A stretch of DNA of 64,000 nt from Diabrotica undecimpunctata. Lineage: Eukaryota > Arthropoda > Insecta > Coleoptera > Chrysomelidae. Under the pieces are notes generated by a model, which saw only the letters and a list, made by a program, of their open reading frames with translations, searched no databases and was not told the DNA's origin. The stretch covers positions 145,213,108 to 145,277,107 of the forward strand of contig NC_092804.1 in the NCBI RefSeq assembly GCF_040954645.1, given 5' to 3'. Below, in pieces: positions 33,453 through 47,341 of the stretch. Position 1 is the first letter of the stretch, and each line of letters starts with the position of its first letter. Both the position numbers and the translations under genes were made by a program.

Positions 33453-33556
33453 AAAGAAAAGCCTATCTTTCCATACAGCAGGAAGACTCTTGTAAACGGC
33501 GTCCTTTTTTAAATCGTTTAGGAATCTTCTTGTGTTGTGTTGGCCAGGAAATCTAT
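33453..33556 (+). CDS. Candidate exon, unidentified
   Basis: Bounded by TATTTTTAG and a GTAAGT donor. Joined to the previous candidate it reads KEKPIFPYSRKTLVNGVLF then stops at about 33512. In another frame it is fully open (ERKAYLSIQQEDSCKRRPF…), so either a terminal or an internal exon is possible. Confidence 0.22.
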
Positions 33557-33559
33557 GTA

Positions 33560-34265
33560 AGTACTTTTTGATTTTCTTTCTTTGTATTTACCCCTTTCCA
33601 GTCCCTTTTATTCACTTACTTACGACCCAGCTCTCCAACCAAACTAAAAGTAGCCGTTCGCAAACGTTCCAGTTTGTTTGCTTACCCTATCTCCAGCCCA
33701 GTAATTTCTGTCCCCCGTTTCAACTCCCTATAAATGATACCCAATGTGGTAAGCAAATATACACGCTACAACTTAAATTAGAATACGCAGGTGTATCGGT
33801 GCGACGTATAGCTAAGCAGTATGGTAGGAAATGAAGACTTACGACTCGGGGTTACTCATTCCATTGGTGGAAAGGTCAAAAAAAAAAAACGGGAAAATAT
33901 AGAAATCGTTAATAAAAAACATATAATTAAACTTTTTATCTATTTTTTTAATATTTGCCATTTTTAATATTCTATAAATACAATTGCGCATACAACATAA
34001 CATATGTTTATTAGAAAAATTACAAGTGGTGAAAATTTATTTCTGTACATTTCCTTGCCACTCAAATTATTGGCTATTTGCTTTCAGCTGCAACAAAAAA
34101 ATCATTATATCATTTTAAGATTAAAAAATAGGATTTTCTGAATGTTTACAAACTTCATATTTGATAAAAAAACGCATTATTCGGTGAAAATTGCTAGATT
34201 GCATTAACAATTGACAAAAAAAATGTTTATTTATGTAGTTTATTTAAACTTTTTTATGAGAACCT
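33560..34265. other. Spacer, mostly AT-rich
   Basis: 33590-33730 is C-rich and unlike its surroundings. 33750-33830 (+) reads LKLEYAGVSVRRIAKQYGRK, which looks like a transposase helix-turn-helix, but is too short to place. Confidence 0.3.
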
Positions 34266-34269
34266 GCCT

Positions 34270-35400
34270 GATAAAAAACAGTATAGAACCGACCACAAAG
34301 CCTTAGATACATTAAAACACAAAATCGATATCTGCGCACTTTGAGAAACCAAAAAAAAGGAAACTCTTTTTTCTTCGTTACACCATTGCTAAGGGTCGTC
34401 ATTTTCGCTAATAAAGTCAACTAGATGCTTCTAGTGTTTCCTATCTTCAGTTGGCGTAAGTATTTCGCAGAATGAATGGCCTGTTTAATGCCGGATTGGG
34501 CCAGTCCACTTGCTTTCCTGGTAAAGAGCCATTTTTTACTCATGTACAGCGGAAAGGACAAATGAGCTTATTCAAGCTCAGGTGTGGGGTTTTTACTGCA
34601 CGAAAAATTTCAAAACGACATAGAAAGTGTCAAATACATCAGTCACATAAACATGAAAACGACCTTGATTGCAAAAAATTGAAAACTCCATATTATACCA
34701 GTTTAAGTTCCAGACACAAGCAAACCGGAAGGTGAAATCGTTTCCAAGATGCAGTGGACAGGATACAGCGAAATGAAAAAATACTAATTCTTGGACATCT
34801 TAATGTCCAAGAGTATATACGTGAATACTTCTTACAGCGCGTTATTACTATATCTGGGTTAATGAAATTTTCTGTCTGCTTATTACTGAATTGTTAATAT
34901 TTTTTTTATAACACCACACCTTTAAAGAATTTTTTACAATGAAGACAGGATTACTCTTTATAGAAGCAGAAGAGCAGAAAATAAGCGATAGCCTATGTAA
35001 ATTAAAAAACAGAAAAGCTCCATGATACGATGGCACACCAAATGAACTCTTAAAATACGGTGGGGATAAGATAATTAAAAACAGAGAAACTTTTTCAACA
35101 AATTTTAAATAACTAACATGTTCCACAACATTACACTAACTAGACACATAAAAGGAAATAGTAAAAATCATACCAATTATCGTACAATCTTCTGAAGGCA
35201 AATACATAATCAGCGAAGAGCAACAAGGTTTTCAACAAAATATATCAATTATTATCGATGCGATATAAAAAACCTGCCTAAAGATTCTTTGTAGATCTGA
35301 CTAAAGCTTCTGACTGGACCAGCAGTACAATACCAATACACAAAAACGAAATAGTAAAAATCCTACCCATTATTTTAGAATTACCTTACTCAACACAACT
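34270..35400 (+). mobile_element. Non-LTR element relic (endonuclease and RT start)
   Basis: In shifting frames: HKIDICAL, stop, ETKKKG (APE-type endonuclease start, 34320), FQDAVDRIQRNEKILILGHL (34740, the GDFN block, with D lost), KNRKAP, stop, YDGTPNELLKYGG (35010, RT entry) and FFVDLTKASD (35290). Order and strand are consistent with a single heavily decayed copy. Confidence 0.65.
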
Positions 35401-35451
35401 CTTAAACTGCTAATAAGGATATTTACATATATAATAATCTTTGTTTTTAAT

Positions 35452-35457
35452 TTTATT
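35452..35457 (-). terminator. PSME3IP1: PSME3IP1 poly(A) signal
   Basis: TTTATT on + (AATAAA on the minus strand) begins 21 bases past the stop codon at 35478, supporting 35478-35701 as the terminal exon. Confidence 0.65.
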
Positions 35458-35477
35458 GTTGGATTTCATTTGATTTC

Positions 35478-35701
35478 TTAGTTACTTAAAAAATATTTAC
35501 CTTCTTTTATTTCTATTTTTCGACCTAGGAGATCTATTCTTCTACATGGCGTTGGTTCTTCATCAGAATCTGAGCTGTCGTCATTTTCAGAAGACGAATC
35601 TTGGTAACAACCTATACCCGGCAAAATTGCAACACACTTTAAACCTGTATTTGAAGCTTCCTCTGTAATTGGAGTTTTTGTATTTAAAGTTGATTTATCA
35701 T
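35478..35701 (-). CDS. PSME3IP1: PSME3IP1 exon 4 (C-terminal)
   Basis: Acceptor TATTTAAG at 35702-35703. Reads [55 protein letters not shown], ending KYFLSN, stop. The LPGIG-Y followed by an acidic Ser run matches the conserved PA28-gamma-binding tail. A GTAAAT donor at 35500 is possible but not needed. Confidence 0.88.
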
Positions 35702-38700
35702 CTTAAATATAAAAGAAAAAAATTAAAATTACATAAAAAATAATTAAACAAGACATGTACAATCTCCCTTTAAATATATTTCAGCAATTTTATCAACTAT
35801 AAATAATGATTTACAATATCTGATCCTTAAAGACCCCAAAACATGAAGTAATTGTTAATTATTTGGAAATAGAGTGCATAACAAAGAAATTAGAAAGAGA
35901 AAAATCATTTTTTCTCATTATAGTAATATAGGGTTGATAAAAGACTACTAGATAAACATTGCAGCACACCAGCTAGTATACATATTGTACAACCATTCCT
36001 ACCGTCTGAAATGAGGAACTAGCGATCAAATATGATAGACGATGAGCTCCCTTTGGGGTCTTGACGTTATCAAGGGGAGTGCGCAAATGGTTTGGTCAGA
36101 CCAACGTATTAATATTTTTAGGCAGAATTAGGCACATTTTTTAACTTTGTTATTCTTGTTACTTTCTGCACATGTGGACATTAGAAAGGAAGTCTGGGTA
36201 TATATTGAGTCTAGTAGACCGTTTGTTCCTCTCCTTCGACTAGACTATGTATATTACGAAACACAAAAGAAATAAGCAACTGGACCGTATTAGAAATAAA
36301 AGAAGAAAATATCACATGTAAATTTAATTTTAACATCAATTTCTACAAAATTAAAATAAGCGACTTGATCCGTACTACAACAAATATTTATTTCAGGTTG
36401 AGAATAATTTCAAAAGTAATTACACAAAGCGCCAATTGATTAACAGAATATTCTATGTTCAAAACGATAATACAAAAAGTTCTTCAGCGACAAATAACAA
36501 TGATGCATATAAAGCACAAAGGAATTCATAGTCTGTAACTAACTGTTACAGACTATGAACAAATTTTCTGGATATCAGGAAAAATAATTGAATAAATAGT
36601 CTTTGGCCAAAGGTGTTACCAAACAGACAATGAAAATTTAGAATGCGCTTGATAGTTAATTGTTATATAAACTACCGGCATAAAGCAATACTCTAAGCAA
36701 TATGTAATTAATATTATAAACGTGAAACAAAGGTAAAAATATCTGAATAAATATAATAATGAAGTAAATTATCAATAAAAGCTCAATTTAGTGAAATGAA
36801 TACACCTTGTTAATACAGACATACAAAATGCTATTAGCGACTAATATACGAATAATAATGAAATTAATACAATTATTAATAGGCGAGCGGTTTACCCTTA
36901 AATAGACGTTTGGAAACGGAATATACCAACTAATTTTTTTGCATTTCTACCGTACCAAACCTTTTTTATTCGATTCTATATATTTTTTCAAGTTCAACTG
37001 TATTTTTGTTGAATTTTTACAAGTGGACCAGAAATTGTTATTAACAAATAACTTATAACAAAAAAACAATTTCTGGATTTGCTTGGAGTAAAATTTTTTT
37101 AGACGTATTTCATCGAAGTAAATACTTTTTCTATCTTGGTATTTTTTTTTGAAAAATGCTTACTTTCGATTTATTTGCAATTTTTTGTTAAAAAAAATGC
37201 CTTAGTGATTTTTGGGATTTATTTTTTCCAAAAAACTACTAAATGAATTAAAATTCTACAAAAAGCTTTGTAATCTTTAAACCTTCACGTATAATTAATA
37301 ATATTTTGACAAGAATAAGTGATTTTTATCTTGCTAAAATCATAGTTTTAAATTTAAACTAAGATTTCTAAGCGCCGCAGCCGTACACGTTTATTATCAG
37401 ATTACAGCGATAGATTGCTCGAAATGCGCATTCGAAATATTTGGTTCCATGGTTTGAGCAAGATAAAATCCATTTATCCTTGTCAAAATATCCTTACTCG
37501 TACTTGAAGGTTTAGATTATAAAGCTTTGTATATATAGAATTTTTCATATAAAAATCAGTGCACATCATTCAAGATTTACGACGTCAGAACCTTACAGCG
37601 TTGCCAAAAAAACATTAGAATAGTTAATAAGTGAGGAATTTTTTGAATGTCAACTATTTAAGAATACAATACACTAGTCAATTGGATTTTTAAAATAAAG
37701 GAAATAATCACACTTTCAAAATTGATTTTAAAAGTTTATTATTTTTATCAGCTTGAGAAATATTATTAACAGTAGATACACTTAGTTTTAAAACTACTGC
37801 AATACACTAAAATACAGTAGAAAACATTTTAATACAAAATTATATATTCTAAAGTTTAAACTTACCTCTTTTAGAGCATTAACAGTAAAAACATCTCGCC
37901 ATTATTTCCTGTTCAAAATTATCTATTAAAGCTTATCAGCTTTTTACAGTTTAGTTGTTTTGGCATAGCACAATCACAATACACAACAATAATTAGTTTT
38001 TACAGTTATTAACCTAAATTTAATATGTATTTATAAATACAATTTATTAATATATACTATACTGTGATCAAATTGTGTAAGAAATCAAAACACAAACAAA
38101 AATGTTACTTTATAAAGCGGCAACACTTTAAACAATTTTGCCAAACGCTGAGCTGTCAGTGAAATTTGAAGTATTCCCGTATCAGTGGCGTACGATTGTC
38201 TAATTTATTTAATTAAAATTATTATTGTGTGGAATATTAAACTTGAACAGTTATTTCATAAAATTTATAATATTAATAATAACAAACGTTTTTGGTTATT
38301 TAAATATTTAATCAATATAATAGTAAAATTCCCAATATAATCATGATTACATTTTGATTATTATACCATGTTAACTCCTATGAAACATCGAGCAGTTCCG
38401 TATGGGTGACGTATTATTAGCCGTGTTAGGAAAAGTTGAACTCTAAGGTTGATGTTCTGATGAAATTACGGCATTTTTTCAACAAAAAATTGCCAAAGAT
38501 AGAAAAAGTATTTATTTCGATGAGATACGTCTAAAAAAATTTACTCGAAGCGATTCGGGAACTTGTTTTTTTGTTATTTATTAATAACAATTTCCGGACT
38601 TTTTAACAAGTTACCGCTTACGTGCCAAGAACTACTCGTTATAGTCCCTTTAAAGAATTTACCACTTAGGTTCATCTGTACTTAGTGTAATAATAACCAC

Positions 38701-38773
38701 TTGCCGTTAAGTCAGGTAAAGCTATGCTCCTTTACGATTTTGTTTGCAAATATAGAAACTAATTTTTTTATTT

Positions 38774-38812
<39 letters not shown>

Positions 38813-41800
38813 TTTCTGATTTTTTAAAATAAAATAAAAATAAAAAAAAATAAAAATATAGAAAGACATAAATTGTTTTACTATTTTTTTTTATTTTAGC
38901 TTGGAAGATTTCAATTTCAATTGTTTTACTAGGAAACATTGGAATAACAAAATACAGCTTCTACAGTGATCTACAGTTTGTAATATAAAATGTATCATTT
39001 TACTGTGTTTGAACGTCTATTCTAATAAAAATGCTCATTGTGTACATGCTCGATAAATTCACAATAGCTCAGTATAAAATTTGATAATGACAAATTCAAA
39101 ACTTTGTTGTCCAGCGCGCTTTTGTATGACTCCTGATGATATAAACAAATTACATCGGAGCGTTAAGTATTTGATATCCGATTCCTTTAACCTTTCCGTG
39201 GCCGTGCGGGGTATTTTAGGTACCCCAGATGCGGTTTTGTTTTTATAACTTTTCAAAATATTTTTTTTTTCTTTATCCCTCCAGGTAATCTTAGAAAATA
39301 TATTACCAAATCATTTTTTTGTAAAAATTATTAAATATAATTTCAATTTTATAGTAAAATTGAAATTAATTCCTTTGGGGTACCTCCGTTACCCCGCACG
39401 GCCTGCTGCGTATTGAAATCATACGCGTATATTCCTGTCGTCGGCCAGCCAAATATGATGTAAACGAAATGAAATGTAAACAATATTCTATTTTTAGATT
39501 ACTGTTAGACTAAAATAATCAGGTTTGGATTACTTGTAGTAATTTCTTTGCTTTGCGGTACGTATTTGTGTATTTCGGAGAAAATGGCGCGACGTAAATA
39601 TTATACTGAAGAGGAATTACGTAGAATTTTAGAAGAGAGTGACAATGATGAATACGAGATCAGTGATAGTGAATCAGAAAGTACCGACAATGTCGAAGAA
39701 CAACAAACAGTTCTAGATGAAATTACAGTCTCTGAAAACGAAAGTGAAAAGTCTACTTTTGAGCCAATTGCGGAAATACTAAAATCGAAATCAGGATATG
39801 AATGGAAAACGCAACCCCCTGCACCTACAAGGCGCAAGGCTCATAATATATTAAATTGTCGAGAAGGTTTACAAAATAATAGGTGAGTATACATTTTGAA
39901 AATAAACAAATGTTTTGATTAATTCGCAATTCGTTTTAGCATGGCTCTAACTTCAATAAAAGAAGCATTCCAATGCTATCTAAATGACAATATGCTAGCT
40001 GACATATGCAATCACACAAATCGACATGGAGAAGTATATTCTGAAAAATTTAATGAAACTCATCCTGATGATCAAATGCGTTGGAAGAATGTTACAATTA
40101 CTGAATTATACGCTTTCATTGCAGTGCTTATAGCAAGTGAGAGGAATCACGGAAGAAAACTCCACTTGTCGGAAATGTGGGCCGAAAATGAACTATTCAA
40201 ACAACCATTCTTTACTGCTGTAATGTCTAGAAATAGATTCAAAATGATATATAGACACTTGCGATTTGATGACCCCTCAACAAGAGCAAATAGAATAATA
40301 GAAACAAAAGATAAACTACAAGCAATTCGCAATACATACGATCAATTTGTAAAAAATTGCGTTGATAATTATTCACCTGGTGAAAATATCACAGTCGATG
40401 AGAGATTAGCTACATTCAGAGGAAAATGTCCTTTTAGAGAATAAAAATTTGGGTTTGTTCGGACTCTGATACTGCTTATATTTTGAACAGTCAGATATAC
40501 ACTGGAATGATAGAAAATCAACGAGAAATAAATCAGGGTTTTAGGGTAGTTCTAGACATGGTTAAACCCTATTTTGGATCAGGGCGTGGAGTTACCACAG
40601 ACAATTTTTTTACCTCTGTTCCCCTAGCCGAAGAACTGCTAAGACGTCAACTTACAATTACGGGAACTCTAAGGGCCAACAAAAAAGATTCCTGCTGAAT
40701 TTGCTCCAAATTCTGCGCGCGAAGAACGTTCCTCTATTTTTGGATTATCTAATGATCTCACATTAGTATCCTATGTACCTACAAAAAAGAAAGCTGTCAT
40801 TTTGTTATCGACACAGTTTCACAGCGACGAAATATCCTCTGATGAAAAAGAAAAACGTAAGCCTTATTTTACACTACAATAAAACCAAAGGGTCAGTTGA
40901 CACCTGAGATAAAATGACTAGAGAATATACATGTGTTCGTTCAACTAGGAGATGGCCATTTAGGATTTTTATGGAAATTATTGATATGGCTGCACTCAAT
41001 GCCTATATTATATTTACTAAAAAGTTTCCCGATTGGAAGAGTAATGACCGAAGTAGGCGAAGAATTTTTTTACAAAACTTGGTAGAAGAACTTTCACTCC
41101 CAAACGTTCTACACCGGAAACAGAATAATAAAAATTTTCACAAAACTGTAAAAAGTGCAATAGATTTATTTCTCTCTAATAGCAATGCCACTGTGTCAGA
41201 AACCCCTGCCAGAGACATTCAACAATATACAAATCGAAGATGCAGCTTTTGTGCCAGAACACGGGACAGAAAGACTAAAATATCATGTAGTACATGCAGA
41301 AAACCCATATGCAACATACATCGAGAAGAAACTAAAACATTTTTTTGCCCTGACTGTAAAAATGATAAATAAGATCATATTATTGTAATTATAGGTAAAA
41401 TAAAAAAAATGTACATCTTTTTAATAATAAAAACAAATTATTTCAGTGACTAGCGCTTTATTATATAACTTTCCAAACAATAATGTATAATTTAAATGAA
41501 TTATTAAAGTATTTTAGTGGGGTACCATAGTTACCCCGCACGGCCTGCAACGTAAGTTTTTATAGCACGGTTCCGGAAAGGTTAATTAAGTTGTAAGATA
41601 TCTTGTACAGTTGTAATTTATGATGACTAATACCAACAGGACTTAAGAAGTAAATTTAAGTATTCAAATTTTTCTTGTACATAATCATGAAAGATCTATG
41701 TATGAGTTATGAAATATGAGTACTTTGTAAAATTAAATTTGTTGGAAGATGTAACAATCTATCTATATAAAAGACTAGAATGACACGTCACGCAGATTGT

Positions 41801-44800
41801 CCGGGACGATAACTCCTAGCGCCACCTAGGAAACAAATCTGAACTACCAACTGACATTTCAGTCATATTTTGTTCTTAAAACGATAGGTTTGAGTTATTG
41901 AAATTTTACTAGTACACCAGTAATTAATTTTTTCGTAATCTAGGTTACTGTAATTGTAAGGTAAGATTTATGAAGCAAAATATTTTAAACCTTTATGTTG
42001 CTTTATATTTGCTTGGTTTACATGAGAGAAGTTTATTATTGAAGTGAATAATTCTTATCGGTCGATATGATGTTTTTGCAAAACGAAATCATATATACAG
42101 TAATATACCTAATATACATACATTTACACGCATTATAAAAATAAAATGACTTAACAAACGTAAATGTTTTACTATAATAAAATAAAATTAAATGAAATGA
42201 AATTAAAATGGAATAAAACTAAATAAAAGTAAGTAAAATTAAAAAAAATTAAATAAAATTCAACAAAATTATATAAAATTAAACACAATTAAATAAAATA
42301 AACAAAATTAAATGATATTAAATAAAATACAATTAAATGTAATTATTCAAAATAAAGTTATTAAACATAAATACAAGATAATAATGAAAATGTAAATGAT
42401 GAATAAATTCTATATCATATTAAAAAAAAATTTTCTTTAAAGAAAAAATTAAGATTTCTTCATTTTTAAAGAACTTAAATGTGTGGTATTATTATAAAAA
42501 AATAATAACAATTCAGTAATATATCCACATAGTAATAACCCGCTATAAGAAGTATTCACTTCTGTCGGTACTCCTAAGGGTCACGCGACATTTTTATTTT
42601 AATATCATGAGTGACTGTAGATCGCAATTGATTGGATCTCCCTGTAAAATCTCCCCTGCAAAAACTTTTAACTAACCTTAACCCAATAACTTACCTACAT
42701 CAATAATTGCTTGTTTCTTTACGCTTGTTTCTTCGCTATTATCAATCTCATCTATTTTTCTCTTCTGATTTTCAGGTTTCTTTATAACAACTCCCTTTAA
42801 TAATTTCTGCTGAGAGTTCGGTTGTTTCTCTCTCTTTGTCTTGTTGACCACAATTTCAGCTTGAAGTCTTTCATCTATTGACTTTTCTTGTAAAATAGAT
42901 ACTCTGTTCCTATAGTCTCTTAGTTCTTGTTCCTCTTCTAGTTCTTTTTTCCGGTCTGCTTCAGTTTTTGTACGATCCACTAGATCTAGAAATTCTATTT
43001 CATCATCGTCTAGACCTTTTATCATATTTTCTAAAACAAAAATAATTAAAAATAAAACTATAACGAATATTTTCAATAAATATTAATTAGTTTAAATGAA
43101 GTAGGTTAAAGATGCATTCACAATGATTACGATATTTTTAAATACCATATGTAGTGAATATACTTTTAAAAAACAGTTCTTGCTTTTCTTCGTTGCAGGT
43201 TTTAAACATATGTGGCTTGTTTGGGTACAAACTTCGCCCTATTTTTCAAAACTCGTTAAATTGATTCAATTTGTTATCTAAATAGTTCCAGCCTCTCATC
43301 CAAATGGTGCTACTCTCAAGAGCAGCAAAAATAAGAGTTAATAAAACCATAATTCGCCACACAATAACATATGTAAGCGAGACATAAATGCTGAACTAAC
43401 AAGATACAACAAAATTATTGATATTAGACATAGACTTATATGGATAAGATATAGACTTATTATTGACTATCTTTGAGCATTGTAAAGACGTGGCAACAGA
43501 GGAATAAAGAAGCAGACAATCGGGAACACCAGATACTCTATGGAAATGAACACATAGAAACAATAAGATGGGCGGGCCATAGACTAAGATCAAGTGATGA
43601 AAGGCTCCTCGATATTTTAGACAATATTTTAGGAAACGTCCGATGGTAGAAAGTCAGTTGATTGTTCAAGAACAAAAATTTATGAATGTAGTAACAATTT
43701 ATCTACGTAAAATAGGAGTACAACAAAGGGAGAAAGCTGCACAAGACCAGCAATAGTGGAGGAAAATAGTAAACATGGCTAAGAATCAACTAGAATTATA
43801 GAGCCGACGATGATCTAAATGGCTCCAGGTAAATACATTGGGTCGAAATGTTAAAAAAAAAAAAAAAATTCTGGCAAGAAAGTCACATCTGTTAAGAATT
43901 CCATTAAAATATTTTACTAGAAATCTTACAAAAATAAAGAAAATATGAGAGTAAAGATCTTAACATGTATTTTCTGTTAACTTTATGACCCTATAACATA
44001 ATTAAGCAATAATAAAGTTTTTAGGATACTATGAATAATAATAAAAACCATTTTAAGAGTTTAGGTAGCATCATTAAATTGTAAATACTTGTTTAGTAGA
44101 TTTACGACCTAAATTAATAATTTTTAGTAGGGAAGAAATCTTTAGTAGATTCTAGTAGTTTTTACAGGCAGAGAAATTAGATCTTAAATAATCTTTCAAT
44201 ATAGATCATTTTTCGAGAGAAGTGTCGATATAATAAAGATAAATTTATATGATCATATGCATTAGTAAAAGATACCCATCACACAGATTCAACTTTTTTT
44301 AATTGCATTATCAGAATAATTAAAAAATAGGCTACCCATACAAGATAATTTGTTTGAAGAATTGTCTTTTCTTGATCCACTGAAAGCTTCATTTGAAGAT
44401 TTTTCTGGTCCTCATTCTTATTTAATGAAATTTGAATACAATACATAGACAATGAATACAGAGAATTGAAGTTTGACACAGAAGTGTCTAATTTACTTGT
44501 ATTTGAGAGTAATTCATCACCTGATGTAGAAAAGTTTTGGGTTAAAGTATCTAAACTGAATCTAAACTAAAATTGTATATAATAATATTAACCAAAATTA
44601 TAAAGAAAAGAGGAGCCTGAGCAGTTGCGCCTAATATTTAAGAAATCTCTATATGTAGAAATGTAAATAAATAAAAATAAATGATTAAAACAAATCTTTT
44701 TTCGCTTTGAAAAAGATTCCAAAGGAAAGATTCCTGATTTCTTAGTAAAAAAGTATGAAAAAAAAAACGGAATATAAGTAATATACATTCACGACATATA

Positions 44801-45325
44801 TGCATTACGTGTTAAATATTGGCATAATATCGATGATTTAAGATTTTGAAAATTTTGATTAAAAAACAAGGGAACATGTCAAACTCTTACTCAAAAATAG
44901 TGACAACTGAATTTAACAGTATCAATAGCTAACAATAGACAACAAGAGCTGGCCAATTAGCTCTGTTACACAGAGTCATCGCCATTTTCAAATAAAGGTT
45001 CAAAATGTTTCCTATTAGTTAAAATTTTTTAATTTTAAATAAATTTTAACATGTAATACAAAAGTTTTTTTATACCTAGTTCTAACTGACTATTATATAT
45101 GCAAATGTACCAATAACTGATAATGGTCTATTAAGATAAAAGCAATTAGGAACTTACTTAATTTGTGTGCTTCTTCATACTCAAGGTCTTTTTTCTGTTT
45201 TTGTTCTTGTAGTTTTTCATACAAACTCCTATTATCATATGGTTCTTCTGGACGTTCTGTACAAAAATGAATAGTATAGTGAAGTATATATTTATATATG
45301 TATATATACATACATACATACATAC

Positions 45326-45421
<96 letters not shown>

Positions 45422-45644
45422 TTCCGAAAGATTTCCACACTTAGTACAATTAAACCTAGAGCTAGTACATTGGTTGTGATAAGTGTAATAGTGTTTGGGG
45501 TCTCGGGAGATTGAGAGCTCGGAAGCCCTGAAGAAGACATCAAAGAGGATGTCGAAAGGTTGGCGCAATGATAATCAACATGGTTCAACCTGGAAGACTG
45601 ATGAGTTTAATATTAATTCTTGTAATAGCTAATCTTAGCTCTAG

Positions 45645-45687
<43 letters not shown>

Positions 45688-47275
45688 CCATGGACAAAAA
45701 TATCGAATATTTTGGAATTTTCCAATTTTTTTTGTAGTCACTATTATTTCAAAATAATTTTAGATTACTGATAATACTCATATAGTAGGCTGATGTACTC
45801 ATCTGGTCTGAAATATTTTGATGTTTATTTTGACGTTTATTCAGTGGTTAGTGTCATTCGTACATTTTATCCTAAAAAACCTTCTTCGCGTAAAGCAAAA
45901 ATCATACTAATTCGGTTATTTTTAGTTTAATTTATTAAGTTTAATTAAATATTGTTTTTATTTAATTAGGTTTAAAATAAGTATCCCACCAATTCGACAT
46001 TGCGATGAAGCCTAAGTAGCACATATTGTAATTTTTTACGAGGAAGGATATGCACAAAAAGATATCGCACGATGTCTCAGCAGAACTGAATCTATAGTTT
46101 CGAATACTCTGAAAAGGTACCGCGAAACAGGAAATTTTGTACGAAGGGCTGGTCAAGGACGCCCAAGGTGCACAACCACAATTGATGACCGTTTTTTGGT
46201 TCTTAATTTTACACGAAATCGTTCATTGACATCGATGCACCTCAGAAATGAGCTATTAAATGCTAGACAAATGCAAAAGTTAATGTGAGTTCACAAACAG
46301 TTAGACGACGATCAAAAGAAGCAAACTTAAAACCCAGACGCCCCGCTAAAGCACGTCTTCTCCAAAATCATAAAGCACGTCGTTTGGAATTTGCAAGAAC
46401 ATATATTTAGTGGAATATCGACAACTGGACAAACGTTCTTTTCAATGATGAGACCAGATCCTATTATGGAAGCCAGATGGTCAAAACTATGTCTACAGAA
46501 GAGTTGGAGAACGATTCGCCAGCTGCAGTCTCGCCCAGACCGTTAGTTTTGGAGTTGATGGCATAATTCTTTGCGAAGGTATTAGTTGGGAGGTACATAC
46601 TGCACTTGTGGAAGTGATTGGACGGATGACTAGTGATTCTTACGTTTAAAACATCCTGCAAGATCATGTTTTGTCATATGTTGGTTACATTGGATATGAA
46701 AGATTCACGCTAATGCACGATAATGCTCCACCACATGGCGCTGGCATAGTGAGTAATTATCTTGATGAGGTCCAAATTCGAAGATTGGATTGGCCACCGT
46801 TTAGTCCGGATTTAAATGTGGGATCCATGTGGGATCACCTAAAACGCAGCATACGACAAAGAAATCCCGTTCCAAATACGATAGAACAGCCTCGACTTGC
46901 TGCACAGGATGAATGGAATACAATTTCCCCAGGATATGTCCAAAATTTAATTACAAGCGTGCTGAGAAAGATGCAAGCAGTAATAAAAGCTAGAGGGGGG
47001 AATACTTGTTACTGATCATGCACTTCTTTCAGTTAAAACGACTTGTTTAAGCAATTTAAATTATCATTTAAGTTTAGAGTAAAATAACCTTATTTACCTA
47101 ATATTAAAAATTTATTTTTTTCACAATTTTCTCCGTATAAAAACTTAAAATTGTTCATTAAACATTGTTAAAATAAACTCTATTTTACAATAAACGACTT
47201 GATTGATTGACCAGAATTTATTTTGAAAAAACAAAAATTAGAAAATTCCAAAATATTCGATATTTTTGTTCATGA

Positions 47276-47341
<66 letters not shown>

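Noticed and set aside
35495..35500. Splice donor after PSME3IP1 exon 4
   Set aside because: GTAAAT is possible, but the in-frame stop 20 bases on, a total length of 251 aa and an AATAAA just beyond make a terminal exon more likely.
44279..44788. Two minus-strand frames in PSME3IP1 intron 2
   Set aside because: AT-rich chance frames with no domain, and not bounded by splice sites that fit the gene.
45093..45588. Long frames coding for runs of Tyr-Ile
   Set aside because: They are translations of the (AT)n/(TACA)n microsatellite. The real coding part there is only exon 2 of PSME3IP1.
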